Below are positions 35,974 through 45,864 of a stretch of DNA of 64,000 nt, piece after piece. The number at the start of each line of letters is the position of its first letter. The first letter of the stretch is position 1. The stretch is from Campylorhamphus procurvoides (Eukaryota; Chordata; Aves; Passeriformes; Dendrocolaptidae): contig WBMV01007704.1 in NCBI GenBank assembly GCA_013396655.1, positions 502,153 through 566,152 on the forward strand. The letters run 5' to 3'. Under the pieces are notes generated by a model. It saw only the letters and a list, made by a program, of their open reading frames with translations, made no database searches and was not told the DNA's origin. A program made the translations under genes and the position numbers.

Positions 35974-38573
35974 CTGAAATGAAAAGGAAAGAATGAGAAG
36001 GAAGGAATTTTAAACATCACATTTGGAAATATTTTTGCTACCAGGTGGAGAAGGTGTGTTGTGGGGAAAATCTGCAGGTGAGTTCCCCCCTCTCAGCAGT
36101 CTTTTGAAGTGGTCTCTAAAACTTCCAACAGGACTCGGGAGTAAGAGGATCATGAGGAATGCTGTGCCCAGGCCTGGCACGTAGACCTAGGGGTGGGAAG
36201 GACACCAATAGGTCTGCTGTGGGAGGGACAGGGGTTAACAGAGCTGAGGTGGGTAAGGCCTAAGCCCAGTTCTTCTGCCCTGCTCATCTAATTGCTCAGT
36301 GGTTTTCTCATCAGCAATAAATTGCCTGAGAGGCTTCAGAAAAGTCTGAGTTAGACAAGAACTTTCTCATGTAGCTTCAGGAAAAAGAGGCATTTCAAAG
36401 ACGCTCAGAGTGAACAGTATTTTTTGCTTCTTTGGGTTTAAAATTGAAGGACAAATGTGAGTGGCTCAGGAAAACAGAGCTGTGACAGGTGCCCTTTCAG
36501 TGATGAGATTTCATTTGCGAGTACAGAGGGGGACAGGTGTGTTATCTGGAGAGAAGCAAATGAACTCATCTCTTACTACTGGGCAAAAGCCAAGGGGTTT
36601 GAAAGAGAGGTCTCAGCCTGCCAAGCTGAACACTGGACTGGAGATTACTTTATCCAGGACACCAATGCAGCAGTATCCCTAAGAAATGATGCAATGAAAG
36701 TTCCTGCACTTTGGTGACTAATTATGTCTGGCTTTTAAATAAGGGAAAATCCTCTGTAACAGGACTGATGCCCCAGAAAAGAATTCTGGATGCTTCATAT
36801 CTTCATGTAAAAATGCCCCAGTTACCTCTGACATAGTTTGGCTCTTCCTCAGCCCAAGTTTCTTCAAAACATACTTTGGAAACATGACAAAATTCGTGGG
36901 TAAGGAAGGAGACGAGGAACATGAGTTTGAAATTATGCTGATCACAGCAATTTATACGGAGATGAACTCAAAAGCCAGAGGACAGCTCAGCACAGACAAA
37001 GATATGTCCTGTTATTGTCCACCTCCAGTATATTTTACAAGAGATCTTTATCTTCTCCAAAGATTCAATGTAAAAAAAGATCTGTGTTGTCTCCTAATAG
37101 ATCTTCCTTCTTATAGATAGAAGATCAGACTCCAAGGATGCTGAACTGTCATGGGAACAGACTCTTCATTCATGAACATTAACAAAGAATGATCAATAGG
37201 TACGTGACAGTCACTGATTCATCACATCATAAAGGGTCACTTGTGGGGACCTGGCTTATCACAAGTTCACGTGTCCTCTTGAGAGATGGAGTGAGCAATT
37301 GCCACACCTGCTTAAGCCTGTTTGTACTTAAATCAGAAGTAGACGGACTGAGGCTAGCTTGTGGTCTTGCCACACAAATGACTACTCTGTTGGTCTGTGT
37401 GGTAGGCAAGATGGGTAGCCATAGCTGGGTGGCTGCAGTTTTTACATGGGAAACAAGGAAGTGTCAAGCAAAAGAGCGGGTTTCACTTCAAAATCTCAGT
37501 AAGCAGCATAACAGGGCAGGACACCTTCTGTCGGCAGGGCAGCAAGGGCTGCTCTGTGTTGCCTGACCCAGGAGGGCCAAAGATGGGGCTTGGGCAGCTC
37601 TTAGCACCACGCACACACCTCACCCCAGCTGACAACGGTCCCCTCCCCAGGCGCACACTCAGTGGCTACTTACAGATCCATAGAGTTTGCCTTTGCTATT
37701 CATGGCCACGAAAAGTCCACTTCTAACACCGAATATGCTCACCACTCCTCTTTCCACGGGAGAAATTTCCAGCAGACCTACAGAGGAGACACAGGAATCA
37801 AAGGGGACAAAGGGGCACGCCTTGGAGTGTGTGGTGACAGTGCTGCACTCTCCCCCAGGCTCCCGTCCCCAGTGTAGTGTGGGTCCCCACGCCCCAGCAC
37901 TGCTGTAGGTGGCCGCAGAATCCCAGCCTCATATGCTCCACTTGCTGCCCTATGCCCCATCCTGGGACCTCTCTTCTTTTAGCTAAGTATCTATTTTTAT
38001 TTTGCCCCCAGGCATTCTCTCGTGTAGACAAGGTTAAAATAAGCCAGAGCTTGCTTAGGGCAAATGAAACATTTGTCATCACGCAGCTTACATCCTCCCC
38101 TCCCGGATCTTATTGTTTCAGTTGGATATCAGAGCCATGGGGCCACGGGGTTAAATCGCCGGCAGATGCCTTTTAAGTTTTCGGGGAGAGTCGGGCTCTC
38201 CCCGGGCCCTGCTCGGAGCGGGCGTCCCAGGGGACCGCGGCTCCGCCAGATGTTGTGGCAGCTCCGACACCTGATGGACGGGGGAACCGCGCCGGGGATG
38301 GCAGAACTGACCAGGAAAAGCAGAGCTCTGCCACGCACCCACCCTCCCGTCGGGCCACGCCGCTCCCCGAGGCAGGTGAGCCGCTCCGCGCCCGCGGATC
38401 TGCCCTCGGGGCGGGTCTGCTCTCGGGGCGGCTCCGCGGGCGGCCCCGCCGGCTTACTGTATCGGTTCTCGCTGTGAACGCCGTCGATGCGGCCGTCGGG
38501 CAGCACCTGGATGTGGAAGCCGATGCCCACGTTGCAGTAGAGGCGCCGCAGGCGCTTGATGCCCAGAAGGTAG
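35797..38573 (-). CDS. FGF4: Fibroblast growth factor 4, 5' end missing in assembly gap
   Basis: Secreted heparan-sulfate-dependent FGF that signals through FGFR c-isoforms. It is known from limb apical ridge, early embryo and tailbud/somite roles in vertebrates (family knowledge). Visible coding parts are exon 1 38573-38458 (partial), exon 2 37777-37674 and exon 3 35973-35797, giving 131 residues. They begin with [20 protein letters not shown], pass through [51 protein letters not shown] and [10 protein letters not shown], and end THFLPRI-stop. These strings are diagnostic of FGF4. Introns are 680 bp (37778-38457) and 1700 bp (35974-37673) with GT-AG ends. The start codon, signal peptide and roughly 60-80 N-terminal residues expected for the family are absent because an N at 38574 replaces them; no frameshift or stop is seen in what remains. 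Confidence 0.96.
35974..37673 (-). other. FGF4: FGF4 intron 2
   Basis: 1700-bp GT-AG intron, lying entirely inside the duplicated block. No repeat element or additional exon recognised. Confidence 0.9.
37674..37777 (-). CDS. FGF4: FGF4 exon 2
   Basis: 104 bp, the canonical FGF middle exon length and identical in length to FGF19 exon 2. The acceptor reads CCTCTGTAG|GT and the donor GGATCT|GTAAGT. It ends on the codon for Ser in KLYGS. Confidence 0.97.
37778..38457 (-). other. FGF4: FGF4 intron 1
   Basis: 680-bp GT-AG intron. The part next to exon 1 (38160-38457) is CpG-rich. Open frames on both strands here are read-through of G+C-rich DNA. Confidence 0.9.
38458..38573 (-). CDS. FGF4: FGF4 exon 1, 3' coding part only
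   Basis: 38 complete codons plus one base at each end. The donor reads CGATACA|GTAAGC, and the leftover A joins GT of exon 2 to make Ser. It encodes the first core strands, including LYCNV and the LPDGRIDG turn. It is truncated on its 5' side by the N at 38574. Confidence 0.95.
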
Positions 38574-38574
38574 N
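38574..38574. other. FGF4: Single-N gap hiding the FGF4 N-terminal coding sequence
   Basis: The FGF4 reading frame stops at the N. The next sequence on the minus-strand upstream side (38575 onward) has no in-frame FGF4 start: its ATG at 38639-38637 runs to a stop within about 13 codons. The real gap must exceed about 180 bases. Confidence 0.9.
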
Positions 38575-38750
38575 GCGGAGAGGGAAGGAGCTTAGTGTTC
38601 AGTCCCTCAAGGATCTGCGGTTTCCCTGGGCTGGCTGCATGGAGAGGAAATCCCGGGAGCAAGAGCTTCTGAACTTGATCTCAGCTCCAGGAGTCTTGTC
38701 TGATCTTCTTCTATAGCTGCTCAGCCATAGCGCTTTAGCCCTGGCCACGA

Positions 38751-38760
38751 TATTTATATA
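38751..38760 (-). promoter_or_regulatory. FGF4: Probable FGF4 TATA box
   Basis: The minus strand reads GGATATATAAATATCG, placed upstream of exon 1 as expected. A start site near 38725 would give a leader running through 38575 into the gap. Motif and position support it; it is untested. Confidence 0.5.
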
Positions 38761-38966
38761 TCCATGTGCGTTGGTACCTATTACATCACCACCTACCGCT
38801 GTCTGCTGCAGCCCTCCGGTTTAGCTGAAAGCCAAATTATCACCCCTAGATGCTTAACAACTCCGAACCGTCTTGAAGGGAAAGGGTGAGCGGCACTGGT
38901 GCTAAACAAGACGGACAGCACAAACTATGAAAAAGAGAAGGTCATATTTTACATTCATCACAGCAG

Positions 38967-39240
38967 CTTTTTTCTTTTCTTTTTTCTTTTCTTTTNNNNN
39001 NNNNNNNNNNNNNNNNNNNNNNNNNNTTTTCTTTTCTTTTCTTTTCTTTTCTTTTCTTTTCTTTTCTTTTCTTTTCCTTCCCTTCTCTTCTCTTCTCTTC
39101 TCTTCTCTTCTCTTCCCTTCTCTTCCCTTCTCTTCTCTTCTCTTCCCTTCTCTTCTCTTCTCTTCTCTCTTCTCTTCTCTTCTCTTCTCTCTTTCTCTCT
39201 CTCTCTTTCTCTCTCTTTTCTTTCTTTTCTTTCTTTTCTT
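38967..39240. repeat. Long pyrimidine pentamer repeat with 31-N gap
   Basis: Plus-strand CTTTT units flank an N run (38996-39026), then change into CTTCT/CCTTC units (about 39075-39185) and finally CT-rich and TTTCT sequence. The tract is almost pure pyrimidine on one strand. The gap length is unlikely to be real. Confidence 0.95.
38996..39026. other. 31-N assembly gap
   Basis: Run of N inside the CTTTT repeat. Confidence 1.
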
Positions 39241-40035
39241 TATATTTTTCTCTTTTGTAAGTGCCTACAAATGCTAGTGCAAGATACAAAGCCCAAAGAA
39301 CGCCCAGCACACTTTCTCCCCAACACAGTGTATGACTTTATGTAAGTCTGTGGAATTTCAGCTTTTGCTGTATCCAAGTGACATGGTTTGCAGTTTGCTG
39401 GATGCAGAAAAATTCCCTTCATTAAAAGCCAAGATAGTTGTTGAATGGGAGGTTTAAGAAATGAAAAATGAAAGGACTTACAGGAAAAAAACCACCCAAA
39501 ACATTAACAAAGGAAAAGACCAGGCTTTTAATAGAGGAAAACATTTAAAGAGGCAGCATGTGCTCCAAAGCAGTAATAAAGCTTTTGATTCTAAATATCC
39601 CTTTAAGAAATCAGAAAGCAGAGCATTGCTCTGCAGTACCAGACACATGGAACTCCCTCTTGGTCACTGCACTGACAGGGACTATAGTCCCCCAAGCTTA
39701 AAGGCTGCCCACTCATGCAAGTATTGCTGCACTTTTTAGTGGTGTGGTTATTTTTTAATCTTTACTTAAATATTACTGTTGTGTCTTAATGATGCAGTTG
39801 TTCTTAAGTAGTTACTTCATTTGGTGTCAGTTCATGAAAATGAAGTTCATTACTTGAAAACAGGAGAAGTTTTGACCTCATCAGTCTAGAATTACTTTGC
39901 TCAGAGCAAATCCCATATAGTTTGTTGTCTGCCATAGTTTAAGCCTTGGCCATCAACAGGTTTTCAGAACAAACAGGTGAGGAGACATCAGGAAAATTTC
40001 GGAAGGTCCTGAATTAATATGAAAGTGTGTTTGGA

Positions 40036-40069
40036 GGGGGGGGGGGGATTGCTTTCTGATCTGTTCAGN
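40036..40069. other. G run and single N
   Basis: A 12-base G run (40036-40047) followed 21 bases later by an N at 40069 next to another G-rich stretch. Likely a sequencing drop-out or small gap at G-rich DNA. Confidence 0.8.
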
Positions 40070-40470
40070 GGGGGAGGGAAGTGGCTTGTGACTCAAGTCC
40101 TTTATATCCTGAAGACAGTTTAGTCTTTCATGCCAGTAAAGCTCTCCTGCTGTTCCAGCAAAGGATGTGAGAGAAAAGAGAATTGCCCTAAGCCAGATGA
40201 CAGCTCACCTAGGTGTGAAAATCTCTGACCTTCGCTAAACCTGAGCAAACTTAGATGATGTGCTTTTATTTCTGCTTGTGAGGTGCACATACAGAGTGTG
40301 TGTGTGCGCCTGTCTCCTACCACACTTCTCAGGACGGAAAAGAGGCTGCCACTGCTCTGGGGGCAGTGGCAATCTGGTACCACGGAGGTACAAGGCTCCT
40401 AGGTGTAGTTTGGTCTCGGTGTCAAACAGGCTCATTCCTGTGTGTGAGTTTAAACACAGCACAATTTAGA

Positions 40471-40614
40471 TTTGCCCCATCCCTGGAAGTGTCCAAGGCC
40501 GGGTTGGATGGAACTTTGAGCAGCCTGGTCTAGTGGAACGTGTCCCTGCCCATGACAGTGTGTTGGAATGAGATGATTTTTATGGCCCCTTCCAACCCTA
40601 ACAATTCTATGAAA
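40471..40614 (+). mobile_element. CR1 LINE 3'-end fragment
   Basis: Contains TTGCCCCATCCCTGGAAGTG, GTGTCCCTGCCCATGACAGT and TGTTGGAATGAGATGATTTT, ending CCTAACAATTCTATGA. Confidence 0.9.
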
Positions 40615-43600
40615 TCCATTGATGTCAAATACACAGATATTTACTACATTTCCATTTGCATCAGGTCCAGGCAGGTCCCTTTTACAACTGATGAGCCGCA
40701 TTGTGGATGACAAGGCTGTGCATCAGGCAAAGGACAGCTGCTCATGGGTTTGGAAACTGCCCTGCTCAGCAGGGCCGTGCTGGACACCTTCTCCTTCCCC
40801 AGGCTCCTTGGAACATTGTGATCCCACCTCACTTCAAAACCTGAATTATTTGCTCTTAGCAAACAGCAGTGGGTGAATTTGGGATTAAGTTTATTTACCT
40901 TCTGAAGGATAAGGCCAAGGAGCAGCACTTTTGCAGACACACCTATCCAGCAGCTTCCCTCCTGCAGCAGAGGAGCAGCTGAATGGCCAGAGCTGATGGG
41001 TCAGGGCCAGGCCTGCCTGGCCTTACTGCACTGACAGCATCTCTCCCTGACCCAAAGCAGTGTGAACTCTGAGGCCTTATCCTGTGCATGTGAAAGCACC
41101 TTGAACTCTGAGTTAGGGATGTGCACTGAAGGCTCAGCAAGGGTGATACTTTCATCCCTTTGGGACGTATGGAAGTGGGTCCTAAAACACCCTGCTGGGC
41201 TCTGAGTCCATATGTTTGCAAGATCAGGCCCTAAGTCATTACACAGAGAATCCTGAACATCATTACATTGTCACAATATCACTGATTAATAAAGGAGGCC
41301 TCTACAAGTTCATTCTGAAACTTGTTACAGAATTTAATGTCACTCTTTTCTTAAAGGCTTCCAATGAACTTTTCTGAGAGAAAAAGCAACAAGTTTCCAA
41401 CTAAGAATAAAATGATGAGGTTTGGGTTGGATTTCAATTTTTCTATATTCACATGTGTGTGAGCTTGTATGCAGGCTACCTATGAAACACTAGTCCTGAT
41501 GCTGCAAACCCCTGTTTGTACCTGTGGAAAATCCACAGGGATGAAAGCAAAGCAGAACTGCACCATTTTCAGTCAGCACCAGGTGTAAAAGACAGGTGGA
41601 AGCTGCTGACCGTCAAGGTCTTTATGCTGTAACACAGACATTGTCATCTGGACGTTATTGTCACAGAAAACCATCAAAGCAGCATATTCCCTATGGAAAC
41701 CAATGAAACAGTGTCAGGTAGTCCAGGGCAGAGCCAGGAGCTCCAACCTGCTGTCAACGGGCACACAGTGAAGGGAAGTTTCCAGATCATACCATAATTC
41801 ATTCTTCTGAATATTCCACATCCTGCCGTGCTTCTCTGCTATGTGTCTCCTCCTCCTCATGTCACACACTCTTTCCCAGCAATAATTTACATATTAGGCT
41901 AGGTAAAATGTCTTCATCTGTATTTGCTCTCTTCCCTAAGAAGTGTATGTGGATGTTACAGTTCAGGCAGCTCTGCTTTCCAAATTTCTCTGGGCTTAAA
42001 AAGAAGAAAGGATTCACAGAATTCAGGTCCACACCCAGGTTCAAGCCCCGTATCATGGATTCTGAAAGAAAAAGGGAAGAGAAGAAGGAATCTGGAATAT
42101 CTTTACAACATTACTTTGCAATTACACTGGCATAACAAAGTTCAGTCATCTGAACTTGGCTCTGTGTCTGGATCTCTGGAGGGGTCTAGGTCCACAATTT
42201 AAAAATCAATTTACATATTTATTAACTGCAGTAAATAGATGCAAATGACACTGAAAGTTATTGCTCATGAGATTTTCTCCTGAAGGCAAATATTTTACCG
42301 AGACCCTTTGGTCTGGAAGGATGGGGAGTGTATTGGAAGGGGCACAGAGGAGTATATTGTTCAAAAAAAAATCCCTTTCACCATGTTTGCATGCTATGAA
42401 GACATGATGAAAAAGCAAGCCCACACCCCAGCTCCCCTTTGATGAACGCCCCTTTTAATTATGATTACTTTGGAAGACAAGAAGGCAGCAGAAGGGACTC
42501 GGCTGAGAGAGCTTTCTCACGTTCACGTCTGGCTGCCTCTCTGTGTGAGCAGGGCAGTGGTCCCAGGAGAAGAGCCTGCCTGGAATGCTGGGGGCCCAAG
42601 CCCAGAGTGGCCGGGGTCGCTGGGAGACCTTGGCCATTCAGCCCCTGCCTCCTGCATAACACACATACCCACACACGAGTCATATGCACTCGGGTGCTTT
42701 TTTTTTCTCTCTGTTTGCAGCTGGTCTATTTGATCTCTGTGTGCCTGGGCTGTTTGCTGTTGTGAACGTCTTGCCATGATCAAAACCTTATTATCTCAAG
42801 CGATGTTGTGGTGTTATATGTTGGAAAAGGGCAGTGGAGTATGGCAGCAGGCAGCTGCAACACTGGGCAGGCAACAAAGGCCACAGTAACCTCCCTCTAG
42901 TGTGTTTGGATTGATTCAGGGAGAGGACTGAACATCACTTTGCTGGTGGTGGGCATGGATGTTTTCAACAGCTACTCCCTCTGCTGCTGGTGAGCTTGTG
43001 CAGCCCTACATCCCTGTGCACCTCTGTGTAAAGCAGAGATCAGAGAGGATGTGGCTGTGGCCATCTGTGTGGCTCCTGTAGGTCTGCAGTAGCTCATATG
43101 TTGCAGTTCACGCTTCCAGCTTGTGTCCATGCTGCTCCCATACACCCACTGCTGCAGCACTGGGTGCCCACGATATCAAGCCACAAGCACTTGACTTTCT
43201 GCGCACTCCATTCAGTGCCACAGCAGCCTTTTTCTCATCTATGTGCTTGGTTTGCTTGCTCTATTGCTTTTGATCTGTAAGGCTGATGCTCCTGCAACAT
43301 CAGTTCAAAGGTGTGAGGTGGTGGTGTGGTGGCAGTGACCCTCTGAGAGACCTGAGGCCACTCGCCAAGCCACCTGACCATGGAAAGCCATTTCCTTGTC
43401 CTGCTGCTCCTTGTCACTGCCTGACACACAAACAGGTCTCAGGTGAAGAAACACATCCCAACAATCTATACCTTCAGCTTCTCAGCTTACTTCCCATGTT
43501 GCAGCTTTGCTCTGATTTTTCTTTCAGTATACATTGCCCACAGCAAAAACTCCCAAGCCTGCTGTTCCTACTGCTCTGTATTTCCAAGTTTTTCTTTTTC

Positions 43601-45826
43601 CAGTGGCTTTTGCTCTTCTTACTGCATGTGTTTCCTGTTGTTCACTACCCTCCCCCTTTTCCAGTAGTTGTTCTGCTCTCTTCTCCATCCTCAGGACAAG
43701 ATAACAGGCTTGCAGCAACAAGTGCCCTTCGTGGAAGTTACATTCATCATGAAGAATGGCTGGACATCACCCAGACCTTACCTGCAGGGATGAAGGGTGT
43801 GTCCTACCTGGCAAATCTGCAGTCACCGTTATGGTGCCTGTGCTTAGCTGAATGTGTGAACTATGGCTGGCGTGGAAATGAGATCACTTTGGGCTGCAGT
43901 GTAATGAAAACCAGGTAAGGGAAGGATTCTTAGCACCCTTAAGTAGGATTTCTCTGTGACACTGTGATTAGTGGCAGTGCCTGAAACCTGACATGCTCTT
44001 CTGTGGGGTGGTGGGATGAGTGGAGAGTATAGAGGATCTGAGGACTCCTCAGCAGTATCACTGGAGTTTGTATTATTGAAGAGCAGCATTCAGTGTTATG
44101 GGACAATGGAAATGTCCTGGGAAGTCATCAGTCAAGCCAGAGCATTGCAGAGGGTAGTCATGTCCTAGGGCTTTGTCATAGCCCCACAGCCCCCAGCCTC
44201 ACGCAGTTTGATCCAAAGTTTGGAAGGGAACTCTGGTAAGAGCCTAGATGGAGAAACAGGTTTAGGGGCCTCCAGTTATTTATGCTGGTCTACTTTGGAA
44301 AACTTTGTTCCCAGCCAGGCTCATTCTTAGGCTGAAGCTCACACACTTATACTTTCATACTCACTGCTGACATTTCTGCATATGCTATTTTGTTCTTCCT
44401 TGTCCTGTATTCTCTTTACCTACTGAAATTATAAACAAATTCAAAACTAAAAATACACATTTTTTTCCTTTTGTCAGATTATGACACACATACTTTTGCT
44501 GATACACTACTTGACACTCTGCCAAAAAAAACTGGTAAAAGGAAACATAATAGAAAATGAGTTTTGAGAATCAGAGTAAGTGTTTGTTAAGCTTATTTTT
44601 GTTATTATTATTGTGGGAAATAGTAGCTTAAGTTGACTTTCTGTGTGAGAATCTTTTAGCTGACTTTGAATGAAGCATAGTTGGTTTAGACAAGTCTGTT
44701 CACCATGTGGCCTCTCTTGTATGAATCATTTTTTACCAGTGGCTAACGTGAAGAAAACTGGCTGTTGTAAGCAAATGACGTGTATTGCTGAATTTTAAAA
44801 CTCCCTAGAAAAGCACCACTTAAAATCTGTCAGAACATATATGGACATAGCTGTCCAATCCATAACCTCTCCAAGCATGTAGGAGACCAGCTTTTCCAGT
44901 TGACCTTTAGTGTCACAACTGTGAAACAAACTGATGTCTCTTTTCCTTATTTACTCTTGGTGTTTTCTGGTGCTCATCACGGTGAGGTTTGAGTCCTCTG
45001 AGGAGGCAGTGGCTACATCCTCAGAACACCTCCATGAGCTGGGAGCTGGCATCCTCCTTCCGAGCCCATTGCTCACTGTGGCAGCAAGAGGCAGCTATGC
45101 TGCCATCAGGTGAGATGCTTTGAGGTGCATCTGGGATGGCAGAGAGTGAATCAAGACCAGAGAGGTTGTGCAAGACCTGTGTGATCTGTAGGGGGCTGAT
45201 GAACTACAGGGGTAGAGCTTCTCAAAGCCCAGTCTAGACAAGTTGCTTTCCTAACACAGCAGAGCATGCAGAGGACCTGTAATGTTGGCTTTGACCCCAA
45301 GACAGGACAACTGCACAGATCCAGCAGGGCCACAGTGCTCACCTGCCCCAGGGCACACAGCTGGGCTCCTTGGATTTCAGATGACCTCTGCTCCTGGTGG
45401 GCTGTGTGGGATGGGGCCAGAACACAGGCACCCCCACACTTCCGCAAATACTCTGTTTTCCTGATACCACCAGCGGTATTGGCAGTGGCAGCAAGTTTAT
45501 CTTTCACTCTGGCACACAAAACCAAGTATAAAAGCAGTTCAGCATGATATTTCTCCTGATGGAGTCAGCTAGAAATGTCTGCATGGTTTTGATGGGTGAG
45601 TTTTTTGAAAAGTAAACTGCAAGCCATGAAGAAGGCACAGGTAGCAACTTTAGAGCTTGAAGATCAACCAGCATGGAGGTTCCTCATCAAATCCTATGTT
45701 GTTTGGGAGTAGGGACAGCAGAAAGACATGAGGTAAAATGTACTTTATTCCCCTCCTTTGGAAAAAAAAGCTAAGAAGCCAGAGATATAGCTGGGAAACA
45801 TATAGCAGTAGTGTGTAAAACAAGTT

Positions 45827-45864
45827 ATCTGTCATCAGACACATCAGTCATCTGTCATCAGACA
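45827..45864. repeat. Short direct repeat
   Basis: Two exact copies of a 15-mer, ATCTGTCATCAGACA, with starts 23 bp apart (45827 and 45850). Confidence 0.85.

Larger units (their letters stand above)
34417..37713. repeat. Second copy of the 3,297-bp block, joined to the rest of FGF4
   Basis: Starts directly after the N at 34416 and runs without interruption into the remainder of FGF4 exon 2 (37714-37777). This is the copy to use for the FGF4 gene model. Confidence 0.95.
38150..38575. other. CpG island over FGF4 exon 1 and intron 1
   Basis: Abrupt rise in CpG and G+C density. It stops at the N at 38574, so the island's upstream half, which should contain the N-terminal coding sequence, is missing. 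Confidence 0.75.

Noticed and set aside
31119..37713. A genuine second FGF4 gene or recent segmental duplication
   Set aside because: The copies appear identical even in homopolymers, the break is mid-exon, and there is an N exactly at the junction, which fits unmerged contigs much better.
38255..38716. Plus-strand open frames across FGF4 exon 1 and intron 1
   Set aside because: Antisense shadows of a CpG-rich coding exon; one runs across the N gap and is meaningless.
38967..39240. Arginine/glutamate-rich and Ser/Phe/Leu-rich open frames over the pyrimidine tract
   Set aside because: Direct translation of a pentamer repeat interrupted by Ns; not a gene.
43286..43918. 210-codon plus-strand open frame, the longest in the 39-64 kb region, ending near a GTAAGG splice-donor-like sequence
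   Set aside because: Composition is low-complexity (runs of Leu/Phe/Ser/Pro from pyrimidine-rich DNA), no domain is recognisable, and neither a promoter nor an acceptor partner is visible. One donor-like site is expected by chance.
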